From NCBI GenBank assembly GCA_047967505.1, contig CM106539.1: DNA of 64,000 nt; one strand, 5' to 3'. The stretch's first letter is position 1, and each line of letters opens with the position of its first letter. The stretch comes from Dipteris shenzhenensis. Its lineage: Eukaryota > Polypodiophyta > Polypodiopsida > Gleicheniales. Made by a program: the position numbers and the translations under genes. Shown piece after piece: positions 12,638-23,347 of this stretch. The notes below the pieces were generated by a model, which saw only the letters and a list, made by a program, of their open reading frames with translations, ran no database searches and was not told the DNA's origin.

Positions 12638-14753
12638 ATGAAAAGAAAGAGTGTGACAAAATCCTTGTCTGATGTAGCATCATCATCTCATGTGACATGA
12701 CTCAGATCTAGAAGAGATACCAGGACTGGGTGAAGAAAATGATGTCTTAAGAATTAAAAATGCTTGTTTGGCTTGGAATGATTCGTGGGCTATTTCTTTT
12801 GAATGGGCATTCTTTGACAAAACGCTTGGGCATATTTTTTGTACAACATGCCAAAAAATGAGAAAATGTCACAGTGAATTTGGCACTATTGGATCGATGA
12901 ATATTCAGCTTAGTGCGATACGATGTCATGCCGCTTCAAAACAACATAAGTGGGCATCATACTCACAAAACTATGGGAAAAAAGCCCTCCATGAAGGTAT
13001 CCAATGGCAATTAGGGGATGTTGATGCTCGAATTTTGAATTTATTTTGAGGTTCTTATCATGTTGCGAAGGAAGATATGGCATTTCTAAAATTTCTTGCA
13101 ATTTTGGATTTATTGCATATGTGTGGAAGTGTATTAGTGCCCCGAGAGTTATATCGTAATGAAAAAGCAGTAGCAACATTTGCCACTTATATTAGTGAGT
13201 CTATCTTGCACACAACAATAGAGAGGCTAAACAAGTCACCTTTTTTTGGTCTCTTAGTTGATGAGTCTGCGGATATTTCAGTCATGGAGCATCTCATTGT
13301 GTATGCCACTTACATCTACGATCATGAGCCTCAGGTTTCTTTCTTAGGTTTGCTTGAAATACATGATAGGACAGCTAGGGGCTTGGAAACTGCAATTATA
13401 AAATTCTTTAGAGAATATGGTATAGATGAGAGAAAAATGGTCAACTTTGGGTCTAATGGTGCATCTGTAATGATTGGTTCTACAAATGGATTGGCTGCAT
13501 TGTTGAAGAGAAGGAGTCCTTTCATGACATCGATACATTGTGTGGCACACCGAACTCACTTATGTGTTTCTGACACTTTTAAACAAAATTTTGATGCACA
13601 ACATGTGGATTGTGTGTTGAATGAAGTTGCTGGAATTTTCAAGAAAAGCTCTAAAAGGTCATCTAGATTGGCAAAGTTGGCTAATCATCTTGATTGTCCA
13701 AGCTTGAGGATGGAAAAGATACACAAGATGAGATGGTTGAGTAGATTTAAGGTAATTTCCAAGATTTGTGAAATGTATGAGCCGCTTTTGGTATGCTTAC
13801 AAGAGGAGAATACAAGAGTGTTTAAATTGGTTGCAAACTTTAAGTTCATGTACATGTTGCATTTTTTGGGTGATGTGATGGATCATCTTGCAAGCTTGTC
13901 ATATGCCTTTCAGAAGTATTATGTGGATGTTACAACTATTCCTAGTTTAGTGGCTTCCACCATCACTATGCTAGATATGGAATTTATGGGGCCTCAAGAC
14001 ATCAACATCAATATGCAAGGGCATGATGGTTATGGATTTCCTTCTATTCCTAAGTTTCGTGGCGAAGTTGGATGGTTATATTCCATGCGTAGGGCTTTAA
14101 AAGGGGACATGTACTATGGGGTAAGAATTGTTATTGGTAGTGATCTTATTGAAGCTCTTGAGTTTCAAAGTGCTTTTTGTAATGAAGTGAAAAGAAACTT
14201 GCGATCTAGTTTTTCTGAAAATCATGTGTTGGAGAGCTTCAAAATCCTTGCACCTTCCACATTTCCTTCAACTCAAGAGCTTAAAAGTTATGGAGGAGAT
14301 GAGCTGGGAGTGTTGGCACAGCAGTTTGGAAATGATGCAATGGTAGTGGATGGTACACATGTAGGATGCTTGATTGATGGTAGAGCATTGAAGAGGGAAT
14401 ATCATATTTTTAAGATACAAGCAGCATCAGATTGGAGAGGAAAAGTGTTGAAAGATGCATGGTGCTTTATTAGTAGAAATGAAGTGCTCCGTGATAAGTA
14501 TCCTATGCTTCTTCAAGTTGCAGAAATTGCCTTGTTGCAGTGCAACAGAACAGCTATTTGTGAAAGGGGCTTCAGTATTTAGAACATCATCAAGAACAAG
14601 CTGAGAAATAGATTAGAAACCAAGAACTTGGATTCACTTATGTGGATTTCAATCGAAGGACCACCTCTAGCAGAGTTTGATTTTGTGCCAGCTATACAAT
14701 TATGGCGGAATGCAGCCAAAACGTGTAGACATGCATACAGTGAATTAGAATGA
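12638..14753 (+). pseudogene. hAT-superfamily transposase (ZNF862/DUF4371-like), inactivated
   Basis: An ATG at 12638 starts MKRKSV, typical of these zinc-finger hAT proteins. A one-base frame slip near 12690 leads to a BED/TTF-type zinc finger (FCTTCQKMRK..CHAASKQHK, about 12835-12950). An in-frame TGA at 13047-13049 precedes a 501-codon open stretch (13077-14582) carrying the DUF4371 transposase core: LLVDESADIS, NFGSNGASVMIG and IHCVAHRTHL. A TAG at 14580-14582 interrupts the hAT C-terminal dimerisation block (CNRTAICERGFSI / NIIKNKLRNRL), which ends at TGA 14751-14753. Three lesions in an otherwise well-kept ~700-residue protein indicate a recently dead transposase or a decayed domesticated copy. 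No flanking inverted repeats were identified. Confidence 0.8.
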
Positions 14754-14850
14754 TAATGTATCATGACTCCTTGAGCTATTTCTTGCTTTTTTAATGAGTG
14801 AAATGATAATGTATCATGACTCCTTGAAGCTGTTTCTTGCTTTTTCATGA
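14746..14850. repeat. Short tandem duplication in the 3' flank of the hAT pseudogene
   Basis: The words gataatgtatcatgactcct and tttcttgctttttyatga occur twice in a row with a ~55-bp period, starting at or just after the transposase stop codon. Confidence 0.75.
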
Positions 14851-15230
14851 AGATATATCCACATCTTGTCATGAATGTAGTACCATTATATTTTCATGAA
14901 TGTATTAGCAATGTTCCCTTGTAAACTTTCAATATATGATTATAAAATCGTTTAGAGTAGTTGTAAAATATAAGTTTAAGATTTGTTAAATTTTTGGAAA
15001 TATGGTTGAAAGTTTTCTAAGGCCATGATGACACAGGATAAAATTCAAATGTGCTGAAGTGCTCAAATTTCCCTTTTCACAAGGCTGAATCATAATATCT
15101 CAGGTTTGTGATTGCTAAGACTTGTAAGTTTTGAGATATCAGGTTTCTCATTACGCAACCAAAAATATTTTTGGGGAACAGTGATCCACTCTCACAAGAT
15201 CTGCATCCGGTCTCACAAGATCTTCATACC

Positions 15231-16015
15231 TTAATTTAAACCAGTCTTCAATATGTAGACGATAAGACTCGCACGATCTGGTCGACAGGTATCTCCTGGA
15301 TGAGGCATATGCAATAAAGTGCAAAGCCCAGTGTGAGAGTCGGCCACCTTCTTCTTGGATCCATCCAAACTGAGGATTTTGCATCCAAGGTGTGCAAGGA
15401 ACTGTATCATGCTGCTCCACTTAAGTGTACCTTTCTGTTTGCACCACAATCGAGTCACCAGGTCAGATTCCTTCAGCTGGTCCAATGGGCGAGCAAAAGA
15501 ACGAACAGGAGAGATTCGATGCTCTCCAACACTAGTCATGGCCTCTGTAAGCACGGAATCCATCGGGTCTTGTTTGCGTGTCTTGATCTTTTTGCGGACT
15601 GTGGGTGGCACGTATGGCTCCAAAGACCCATCTCCAATCTCCCAGAATAAAGAGGGATCCCCAAACACAGTTTCTGGCACTGCCCTAGCCTTTGCTGTTT
15701 CAGCAAGCTCTTCCTCTCTATCCGATGATGGACGCTTCTTTTTCTTTCTCTTCTTCTCTTTCTCAACATCATGACGATGTTGAGTACGTCTCATAATGTC
15801 CAAGGAGAGGAGCGAGTACTCATTCCCCTTCCATTGAGGTCGAATGAATTGATGATACAATGATAGATAACCCAACTTAAAAGCGTCGAATATATCCCCC
15901 GTCTCCACAACCGGGTTGGTACGCCGCGACTTTTCCTTGCTTCACGTTCTGCCTTCCTTTTAAGCTGTAATCTCGCTTTCTCTGTTATCGGATGTGTTTC
16001 AAAACGGACGGCCAA
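15231..16015 (-). pseudogene. Unrecognised coding-like region, lysine/arginine-rich, one frameshift
   Basis: A 225-codon minus-strand frame (15908-15231) is preceded by another frame from an ATG at 16013-16015. The two join sensibly if one base is removed near 15925, at AGGAAAAGTCGCGG, suggesting a single frameshift in a ~260-residue protein. The joined product would have a basic N-terminus (KRKAEREARK), the segment GDIFDAFKLGYLSLYHQF, a K-rich patch (EKEKKRKKKKR) and DPSLFWEIGDGSLEPYVPP. I do not recognise the family. Codon content is host-like and unlike the surrounding retroelements, so it could be a decayed host gene, a captured fragment or a TE-borne frame. Confidence 0.35.
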
Positions 16016-16019
16016 ACGG

Positions 16020-17599
16020 ACGGGTAGCCTTGCCTGAGACGTTTACTTGCTGTGGTGAAGGAGAGCTGACGTTTACTTGGCCGTTGCTGTCGTGACTTTT
16101 GTGTTGTTTGTGCATGCGAGCTTTGATTCCCACCTGTCCTTCAGGAAATGGGAAGATTTAATGCCAAGGTGGCATGTGCTCTTTTCGCACAAAAACAGTG
16201 AGCAACTCCTTTGGCTCCAGCAGAATTTATGCATACATGAAAGAAATAGGGAAAATGCGAGTTGTACCACATTCTGGACACTTACAGATGCACACAATTC
16301 ATAAATAGATGGGATATATTCTCATGCATCTCCCATCCACCTACCTTACTTGCTGTCCACATTGCTTTATGCATAATCAACCGCAATATGCATGAATGCT
16401 TCTCCAGGATTGATTTAGAAAAGATTCTCTCAAACGTATAACCAAGGGACTTGTTACTACCAAAGGAACTATACATACCCTTCTCTCCTCTAGTAGTTCA
16501 TGTAGTTATAAACATGCGCCATGCATACATTGTCATGTCAAAAGGTTGCTTTGTACAAGCTATTCTTTAATGCTTGCAACTTCCATTTGTAGGTAAACAA
16601 ACACCAATATTTTAGTACCAAAATTCATGAATGCCCAGAGTTTACCCATGGAGTCTAGTTCTAATGCCAAAGTAACTTGGAATGAGTCATAGGACAACTA
16701 TGATGTCATCCTTTATATATCTATTGTAATAGCAAAACCACATGTCAAAGTATGCAAATGAACATAGACGAGTGAGTGCATAAGAGGAAAGTACATGTGT
16801 TTTCAAAGTGTAAACATTTCACTCAATAGGCCCGAAGAAATTGGATCACAAAAATTGCCAATTGATTTGCTACCACATCAACTTTTTCCAGCAAGACTTA
16901 CACATTTATGTAGACTCATGGTTAAAAGGCCTCCTCAGGTATGTGAACTTGTTTGTTTTTTTAAATATTCAATGAAGAAGTTGTTTAGTAATCTAAGGGT
17001 TCAGAACCACATTTTTCTAGAGAATGTAACCTTATGCTTCATCAAACTCGTGCTTGCTCTCGTTGGTCATTCAAAAGTGACATTGTTTCAATATATTCCT
17101 ATCAATATTTATTCTCTCATCTCATCCAAAAAATAACATCTACGGCTTGCACTCACCAAGAGCGGACAAAGTCTTGAATGCAAGATATAAACACATAAAT
17201 CACAGGAAAAAAAATGAAAGGAAAAGCTTAAATTAAAATTTTATAGACAGGGCCATGCAAGCATGATCTAGACCTTGTCAGAATTAACTTGGGTGTTGTA
17301 AGTAGTGAGAGCTTTGACATTCTCTGGTTCTTCTTCTTCTTAAAGATGTGATCATGGTTGGCAACACATTACTACCAAAATTGAAGCAATTGACAACATC
17401 CACTAAACAATAACACGAGTCTTGTAGTTATTACTGGTGATGCATTTTATGTTCCCACAATGTCTCAAGATCTTCTACTGATAGAGAATGACAAGGAGCT
17501 CATATGAAACAAGTATGTTTGCATTACCAATCCCAAAATCATCATTACAAAATATGCCAATCAGGGGGCTTCAATATTGGGCCCTTACTCATGGCCTCC
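16020..17599. other. No recognised feature
   Basis: Only short spurious frames on both strands. No transposon protein motif or extended repeat was noticed. Confidence 0.45.
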
Positions 17600-17832
17600 T
17601 TAAGTTGCTAAAAAGACTCTTATTGCATTACACCCCATTGGAAAAAAACTCCTTTTCTTGTCAATAAGTTCATGGGATACACCATCTCTGTGAAATCATC
17701 ACAAAAGCGTTGATAATACTTGCTTTTTCCTAGAATTCTGCGAACACCAGTGACACTCTTAGGACTTGCAAGATGTTTGAGTTGTATTCCAACATCTATT
17801 AAAAGAGCATTATTTCTCATCATCAAAATCAA
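17600..17832 (-). mobile_element. Ty3/Gypsy pol scrap (RT-RNase H connection)
   Basis: The minus frame ends KSVTGVRRILGKSKYYQRF.DDFTEMVYPMNLLTRKG..FQW. This is the stretch after the RT palm in Ty3/Gypsy pol (normally RSFLGL.GYYRRFI..FS.IA.PL..L.KK...F.W). It is isolated; neither the RT catalytic region nor an LTR was found nearby. Confidence 0.65.
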
Positions 17833-18481
17833 GATGTATATCTAAACATATTGTGAAATAAGGATTTTGGATACCTAAATTTCAAGAGCCAACACATGTG
17901 TGCCCATATATTAGAAAAGATGTTGGTTGGCCATTTGCCATTGGATCCAAGTTTGTTAATGTGTAATAAGCAAAGCCACCTATAGTAGAGCACAAGTAAA
18001 AACTACAAGCATTTCAAAGCACCAAGTGAGGTATGTAGCAGGATATATGCAATAATGGATTGACAAAAATAGAGTAAGGTGGCCAACGACAATTACTATC
18101 AATTAGACACAACCGTCCAACTATCCTAAATAATAAAATCCTACTCCCTAACCCCCTACTAGCTCTAACCCCATTCCTTGATTACTTCACTCATCTATAC
18201 TTCCCATCTACCTACCAACAACTTTGCATGTACTAAATCAACTATAGCTGAAGAGGGGGAAGAGATAGTGAAGATGTACTTTATGTACATATTTCTATTA
18301 CATACATATGCTCGCCATATGGTCATACTTTCTTTCATTTCCAAAAGTATTTTGTTAAATTGCATGATCTTAGTGTGCTATTGTCCAAAGTAGGCTATAT
18401 GTCTCAAGAGACCCATCCCTCATGAGATTTGAGTAATGAATTCCTCATTAAGAAGTATGTAGTTAGTCTAAATGTATGTAT

Positions 18482-18542
18482 TCTCTCTCTCTCTCTCTCT
18501 CTCTCTCCCTCCCTCCCTCCCTCCCTCCCTCCCTCCCTCCCT

Positions 18543-18603
<61 letters not shown>

Positions 18604-18622
18604 TATGTATATATATATATAG
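18482..18622. repeat. Compound microsatellite (CT)n(CCCT)n(CT)n..(TA)n
   Basis: About 26 bp of CT, 45-50 bp of CCCT, about 50 bp of CT, then TTTGTATG and a (TA)7-8 run. The whole is almost perfect, implying recent expansion. It is strongly strand-asymmetric (pyrimidines on plus). Confidence 0.95.
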
Positions 18623-18756
18623 GATGGAAGATCATGAAAAGTTGGTGAGAGAGCCTACAACACATGGATGAGGACCCATGGGCACTCTAGATAATATATT
18701 TTTTCTTGAATGGGATTCCCTCTTAGGCTTCACTACGTTTCCTACCAACGATAAAG

Positions 18757-18822
18757 AGGGAAAAGATCCCTCTAAAGGGAGGTGATGATAATGAGGGAAA
18801 AGATCCCTCTAAAGGGAGATCA
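18757..18822. repeat. Short direct repeats
   Basis: The word gagggaaaagatccctctaa occurs twice 37 bp apart (starting near 18757 and 18794). It contains the small palindrome gggatctttt-type core. It may be part of the putative LTR that ends at 19189. Confidence 0.7.
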
Positions 18823-19189
18823 CCTGCTTGTCTCAAAATAATACTAGAGGATCACGATGATTGGGGGGTTGGGTAGGCATCAACCCATCAACACCTATCA
18901 AGAGAGGAGTGTGTTTAAGGGGAGATCTAGTTGTGGAAGGCCAACTCTCACAGAGGTGTATTGCAAGAGTGGATATAGACTACTTAAATAGAACATACTA
19001 AGAGGATGATATAAGGGACTTTCATCTTGTATACTACTCATAGTGGGCATAATAAGTAGATGCATCCCTATGGACCCCTCACAAGAGAGACACTAGCTTG
19101 AGCATTAGGAGGAGCATGAGGTTTTGGTCTTGGCTTGGAGCAAAGCATCAACATTTCTAGAGATCTCCTACATTGTTCTATAACCTGCA

Positions 19190-19203
19190 TGGTATTAGAG
19201 CTC
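19190..19203 (+). promoter_or_regulatory. Candidate LTR-retrotransposon primer-binding site
   Basis: TGGTATTAGAGCTC directly follows ...ctgCA, as expected where a 5' LTR meets a PBS complementary to initiator tRNA-Met (consensus TGGTATCAGAGC). The LTR would lie to its left, perhaps from about 18783. No second LTR and no gag or pol was found to the right, so this may be a scrap of a decayed element. Confidence 0.4.
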
Positions 19204-22200
19204 GATTGAGTTTAAGACCTCCATAGCTTCCATTTATTGTGGGTAAAGTTTCTTAAGCTTGCAAACAACTTCAGCTACTAGCGAGGGGAAAAGAAGGCTC
19301 AAAGGCATTAAACAAAGAGGGCTTAGAGAGATCTACAGAGGTCAAAGAATTTCAACAGAACCATAGAGCTCAAGGGCTAAGCAATGATAGTAGATGGTCT
19401 TGAGCCCATCTTGAGTAGAGTCTATGGTGCTATTTTATTGAGAAGAATTTTCAAGCCCCAAATTGCATATACCACCATGATTAATTGGAGATAACGATAG
19501 ACAAAGCCTCAAAATACATTGCAACAATCGAACAACTGTGTAGATTTTATAGTGATTGAGAAGCGTTTGTGAGCTCCAATTCCTAAACTAAGCGAGCCAC
19601 TTTCACATTGATTGTTGAGCTATAATAATGCAACCATTTTGCAACTTGTGCCCTCTTATATTGCCTTAGTTTTTGGTCCTTTTCTTGATTGTTGTAGTAT
19701 GTTGAAGCTTTGTATATTGTGCTCTCCACTTAGTTACTATGTATTGAAATTATTACAAAATTCTCTAGAACTTGTGGTGTTTAGCAAAGCAACTCGTGTG
19801 GCATCATGCCTCCAACAGTTTGCATCAACACATCTTATAGCAAATGTGGAACGAGGTAGTAGCAGGGGCAAGGGCACCACAAGAGATCTCCCAAAACTTG
19901 TACAATCTTTTCAATAGTGTTTTAATTGCTTTGCCTCTTCCACAAATAACTCCAACTCTTCCTCTTGGCTCATTCGAAGTTTTTCAATTCCAAGAGCACC
20001 ATCCAAGTTATGCAAAGGTCCGAGAAAATCGAACGAATAGCCAAAGGAAAGTTTTCTCTATGCATTGTGGAGTACATCCTTACAAAGATTTTTCTTGCGA
20101 GTCTTTGATGGCTTGGTATCCACATTTGTGGAAGGTAGCGGCCAAAATATGGATTGCCCTTGCTAGAAGAAATGAGTCCATGAAACTTGTAGAAACAGTA
20201 TGTGCCAAAGGCTACATCACCAATTTTTTTCTACAACTTTACTCGTATTAAAAAAAAGGAGCATAAGAAGCTATGAGATTAAATGCAGGATTGAAAGTGG
20301 AGTAGCATAGAGAAGAACCTTCTTTAATAGTTTATACAAAGTTTTGGAGCATATATTACTATAAGATCTATTTTGCCATATGCCATTATTATTGGTTCAC
20401 CTAGATAGTCGTCTATCTGCTTAAGCTATTGATAAGATACTCAAAACTAGATGTATGATCATTGTATGAATCTCTCTTTCTTTTCTTTCACTCAAATCTC
20501 TCTTCTATTCTTTGTGCTCTCTTTGCTGTGCATTGCGGGGGACAATAATAAAATATGATAGATATAAAGAAAAAGAAAACTACTTATCTCGCTCTTAGGA
20601 AGACTGGTGCTTCCACAGCAAGAGTATTAACATTGTTTTGGTTTATCCTCATGTTTTCTTTCTTTTGTGTCACCTCTAATCGTTGATCCATTAGCCAAGT
20701 ACTTTTGGTAAACATATGTAGATTATGTTTATGAGATGAAGCCAACGAACTTGGAGTTGGAGAAAAGATTTCAAATAGTGAAGAAAATTGCAGAAGCTCC
20801 AGAATACACTAAAAGATGATTTTGATAGTCATGAGACTATATTTCTACACTTGAGATACCATATGTGATCACATGATAGAACTATTAACCATATAGTATT
20901 TCTCGAATTTCTTTAGTGAAGAAGAAAAAAGAAAAAAAAACATTATATCTACCTACTTAAAGGCTTGTAAAATAGACTTGAGTAAATGATAGTAACCTAT
21001 TTTAAGCATTAAAGGAGTATATTTTTCATTTCTTAGTACATATGCTATCATTTATTCTAGTAAATCAAAATTGATTTGAGAAAGATGGAGAGAAGAAAAA
21101 TCATTTGATTACATAAAGTCATTCATGCTAAGCAAGAGGGAAATGCATGAATGTGAGCTAGAAATATAGCTTTCAGCTTCGTCAATTTCTTTGTAATGCT
21201 ATGAGAAAATGTTTCAGCTAGAGATAATGCCTTCAAATCATTACTAGCTACCAGAGCATTTCGTTAATGATTTGAAGCGTGATTCGACAATCATTCACAT
21301 ATATTCTTCTACTCGCCACAGATTAATATATGTTTATTATTGCTACTTACATTATAAGAAACAGACTTGAAGAATTAAGCATTAAATTTATTACTATTTC
21401 TCAATATCATACTGATATGGGATGATATAGATATTAAGGAATATGACAAATATAATGCTTCCTCTACTTCATTGTAAAAGGAAACCCTCACGTGCCCGCC
21501 CTAATATGGATTGAAAAACATGCAATAGGAACCCACCCAACGATCACATTGTTCAACTTTTTTACAAATACATCTCGTACAGCCAGCTATTGCTTGATGA
21601 GTCATATGCGATATCCAAACACATCATCACAGTTATTCATGTTCTTAAAAAAATACAACCACATTTATACTTTCCACAAACCTCTTTCCTAGATGCAAAA
21701 CACAGAGATCGTAAAGCCATCAAATAATAAAGGCAAACAATCTATCCTTAGGAAAAAAAAAATCAACATAGAATTTATCAAAAATAGTTTTCAACAGAAC
21801 TTACAATTTTTTAAAGAATAATGCATAAAAGCCTAAGGTCAAGTTTAAACAAACCCGACAATACTTCTATGAAAGCCAATGCACAGTAACGTAGCATTAT
21901 ACACCTTAACCACATCTTATGTAATCGTTGTTAAATTTTATTACATCTCTTATCTGCACCTCGACTATAGCATAGTTCAACTGCATGAGCTTGATTGCTT
22001 GTAAACGTTTGTAGAATCCTCCTTTTAGCTATATCTGTTCCCAAAAGGTCGACAATGTGTTGAATGTGTAAAAGGATGAGATAGAGAATAGGAGCCAAGG
22101 TTTATGCTGAGCATTTTTCCACTCCTAACTTAATCTATAACGCACCCCAGTACGGTCCTTTGGTTTATACCATTACAGTAGCGAAATAGCTCTGTATCCA

Positions 22201-23134
22201 AGACATTAAAGCACATGAAATACTGTCTTTGCACTGCTTAGCGACAGATTAATTGAGCTGCTGCACACACCCGTCAATCTTCGCATTTTGAAATGCACGA
22301 CTTAAAAATTTGACTATTGTCTACAATAAGAACCGAAGTGAATCCTTAGTTTAAGTGCACAGGACAATAACAATGAGTCGCCAGCACAAATGTGGTTTGG
22401 AGGTAAAAACCCTTCTCGCCTTAGATTAGGTTGCATGACCAAACTGAAGACTTTCAGGAGGAAAGACTGACGTCTATTTTTTAACTTCTTTTGCAAAATG
22501 ACATCTTTGGCTATGATTTTCACAATTACTATGCAGTATTCTAGGACTCATCTTCGTTCAATTCTTGTGGCTTATTCCACGGGCTTTGAAAGCATCAATG
22601 TCAATAAAACAGAAGGAATCCAAAAATATGATGGGACATATATAATTTTTCATCACTCGATCAAAAAGCATACTAAAGCACAGCTTTGGGGTCTCCCAAA
22701 GGTGAAAAGCAAAGAGAGGAAAGAAGTGAGAAAAAGAAAGAGGATTGGACAAAAGAAAAGGGAGAAGGGGGACATGTGCCAACGTGATTACTTGTCTAAC
22801 GAAACATTTTAACTAAGACTAGAAAGGTCCTAAATTTTGAAAGTCCCTTAAATATAGCCCAACCAGGATTTTCAAACAAGAGAAACGGTCTTGGGAGCCA
22901 AAAATGCAGCATAGACATTATCTAGTATTGATCCAGTACCATGGACCATTCTGAAACCTTCCAGGGCCTCGGATGTATCAAAGGAAGATAAGAAGAAGAA
23001 TAGAGAAAGAAAAGGGGAAAGGAATGGAGAGAGCAGGGGAAAGCAGGCAGGGGACAAGGGGGTTTAGAGGGGTAGCCATTAGTACGTCCCACCAAATGTA
23101 GATTCCCCCATCGCAGAACAGTAAATGACTAACA
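19204..23134. other. No recognised gene; 3' flank of the MRL7/RCB-like gene
   Basis: Contains one isolated plus-strand frame of 135 codons (19844-20251) that I do not recognise and that has no neighbours supporting expression. Purine-rich runs occur at 22690-22785 and 22980-23060. The 3' UTR of the host gene should start just below 23135 on the minus strand, but no clear poly(A) signal was seen within the first few hundred bases. Confidence 0.4.
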
Positions 23135-23250
23135 TTAGGCAGTACTAGAAATACTTTCTGAAGATTGGACGTTTTTCAGACATGAAGGCCGACCAGCTCC
23201 ATGATAGAAGTAAGCAATCATTCTCATTAAATCGTCTGATGTATAGTACC
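23135..23250 (-). CDS. MRL7: MRL7/RCB-like exon 5 (C-terminus and stop)
   Basis: 116 nt, acceptor CTGACAG|GGTACT; its first two bases complete the Gly codon split at exon 4. It encodes YYTSDDLMRMIAYFYHGAG, then RPSCLKN and an S-rich tail, stop TAA at 23137-23135. The helix TSDDLMRMIAYFY plus a P-S-C turn matches the C-terminus of MRL7/RCB proteins. Confidence 0.8.
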
Positions 23251-23276
23251 CTGTCAGAGAATGCAGCATCCCTTTT

Positions 23277-23347
<71 letters not shown>

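Noticed and set aside
13047-14582. Stop codons in the hAT gene corrected by RNA editing
   Set aside because: U-to-C editing that removes stops is known in organelles of some seed-free plants, not in nuclear transcripts; a frameshift upstream also breaks the gene.
18429-18671. Open frames with S/L or R/E repeats over the CT microsatellite on both strands
   Set aside because: They are translations of a dinucleotide/tetranucleotide repeat with no conserved flanking sequence.
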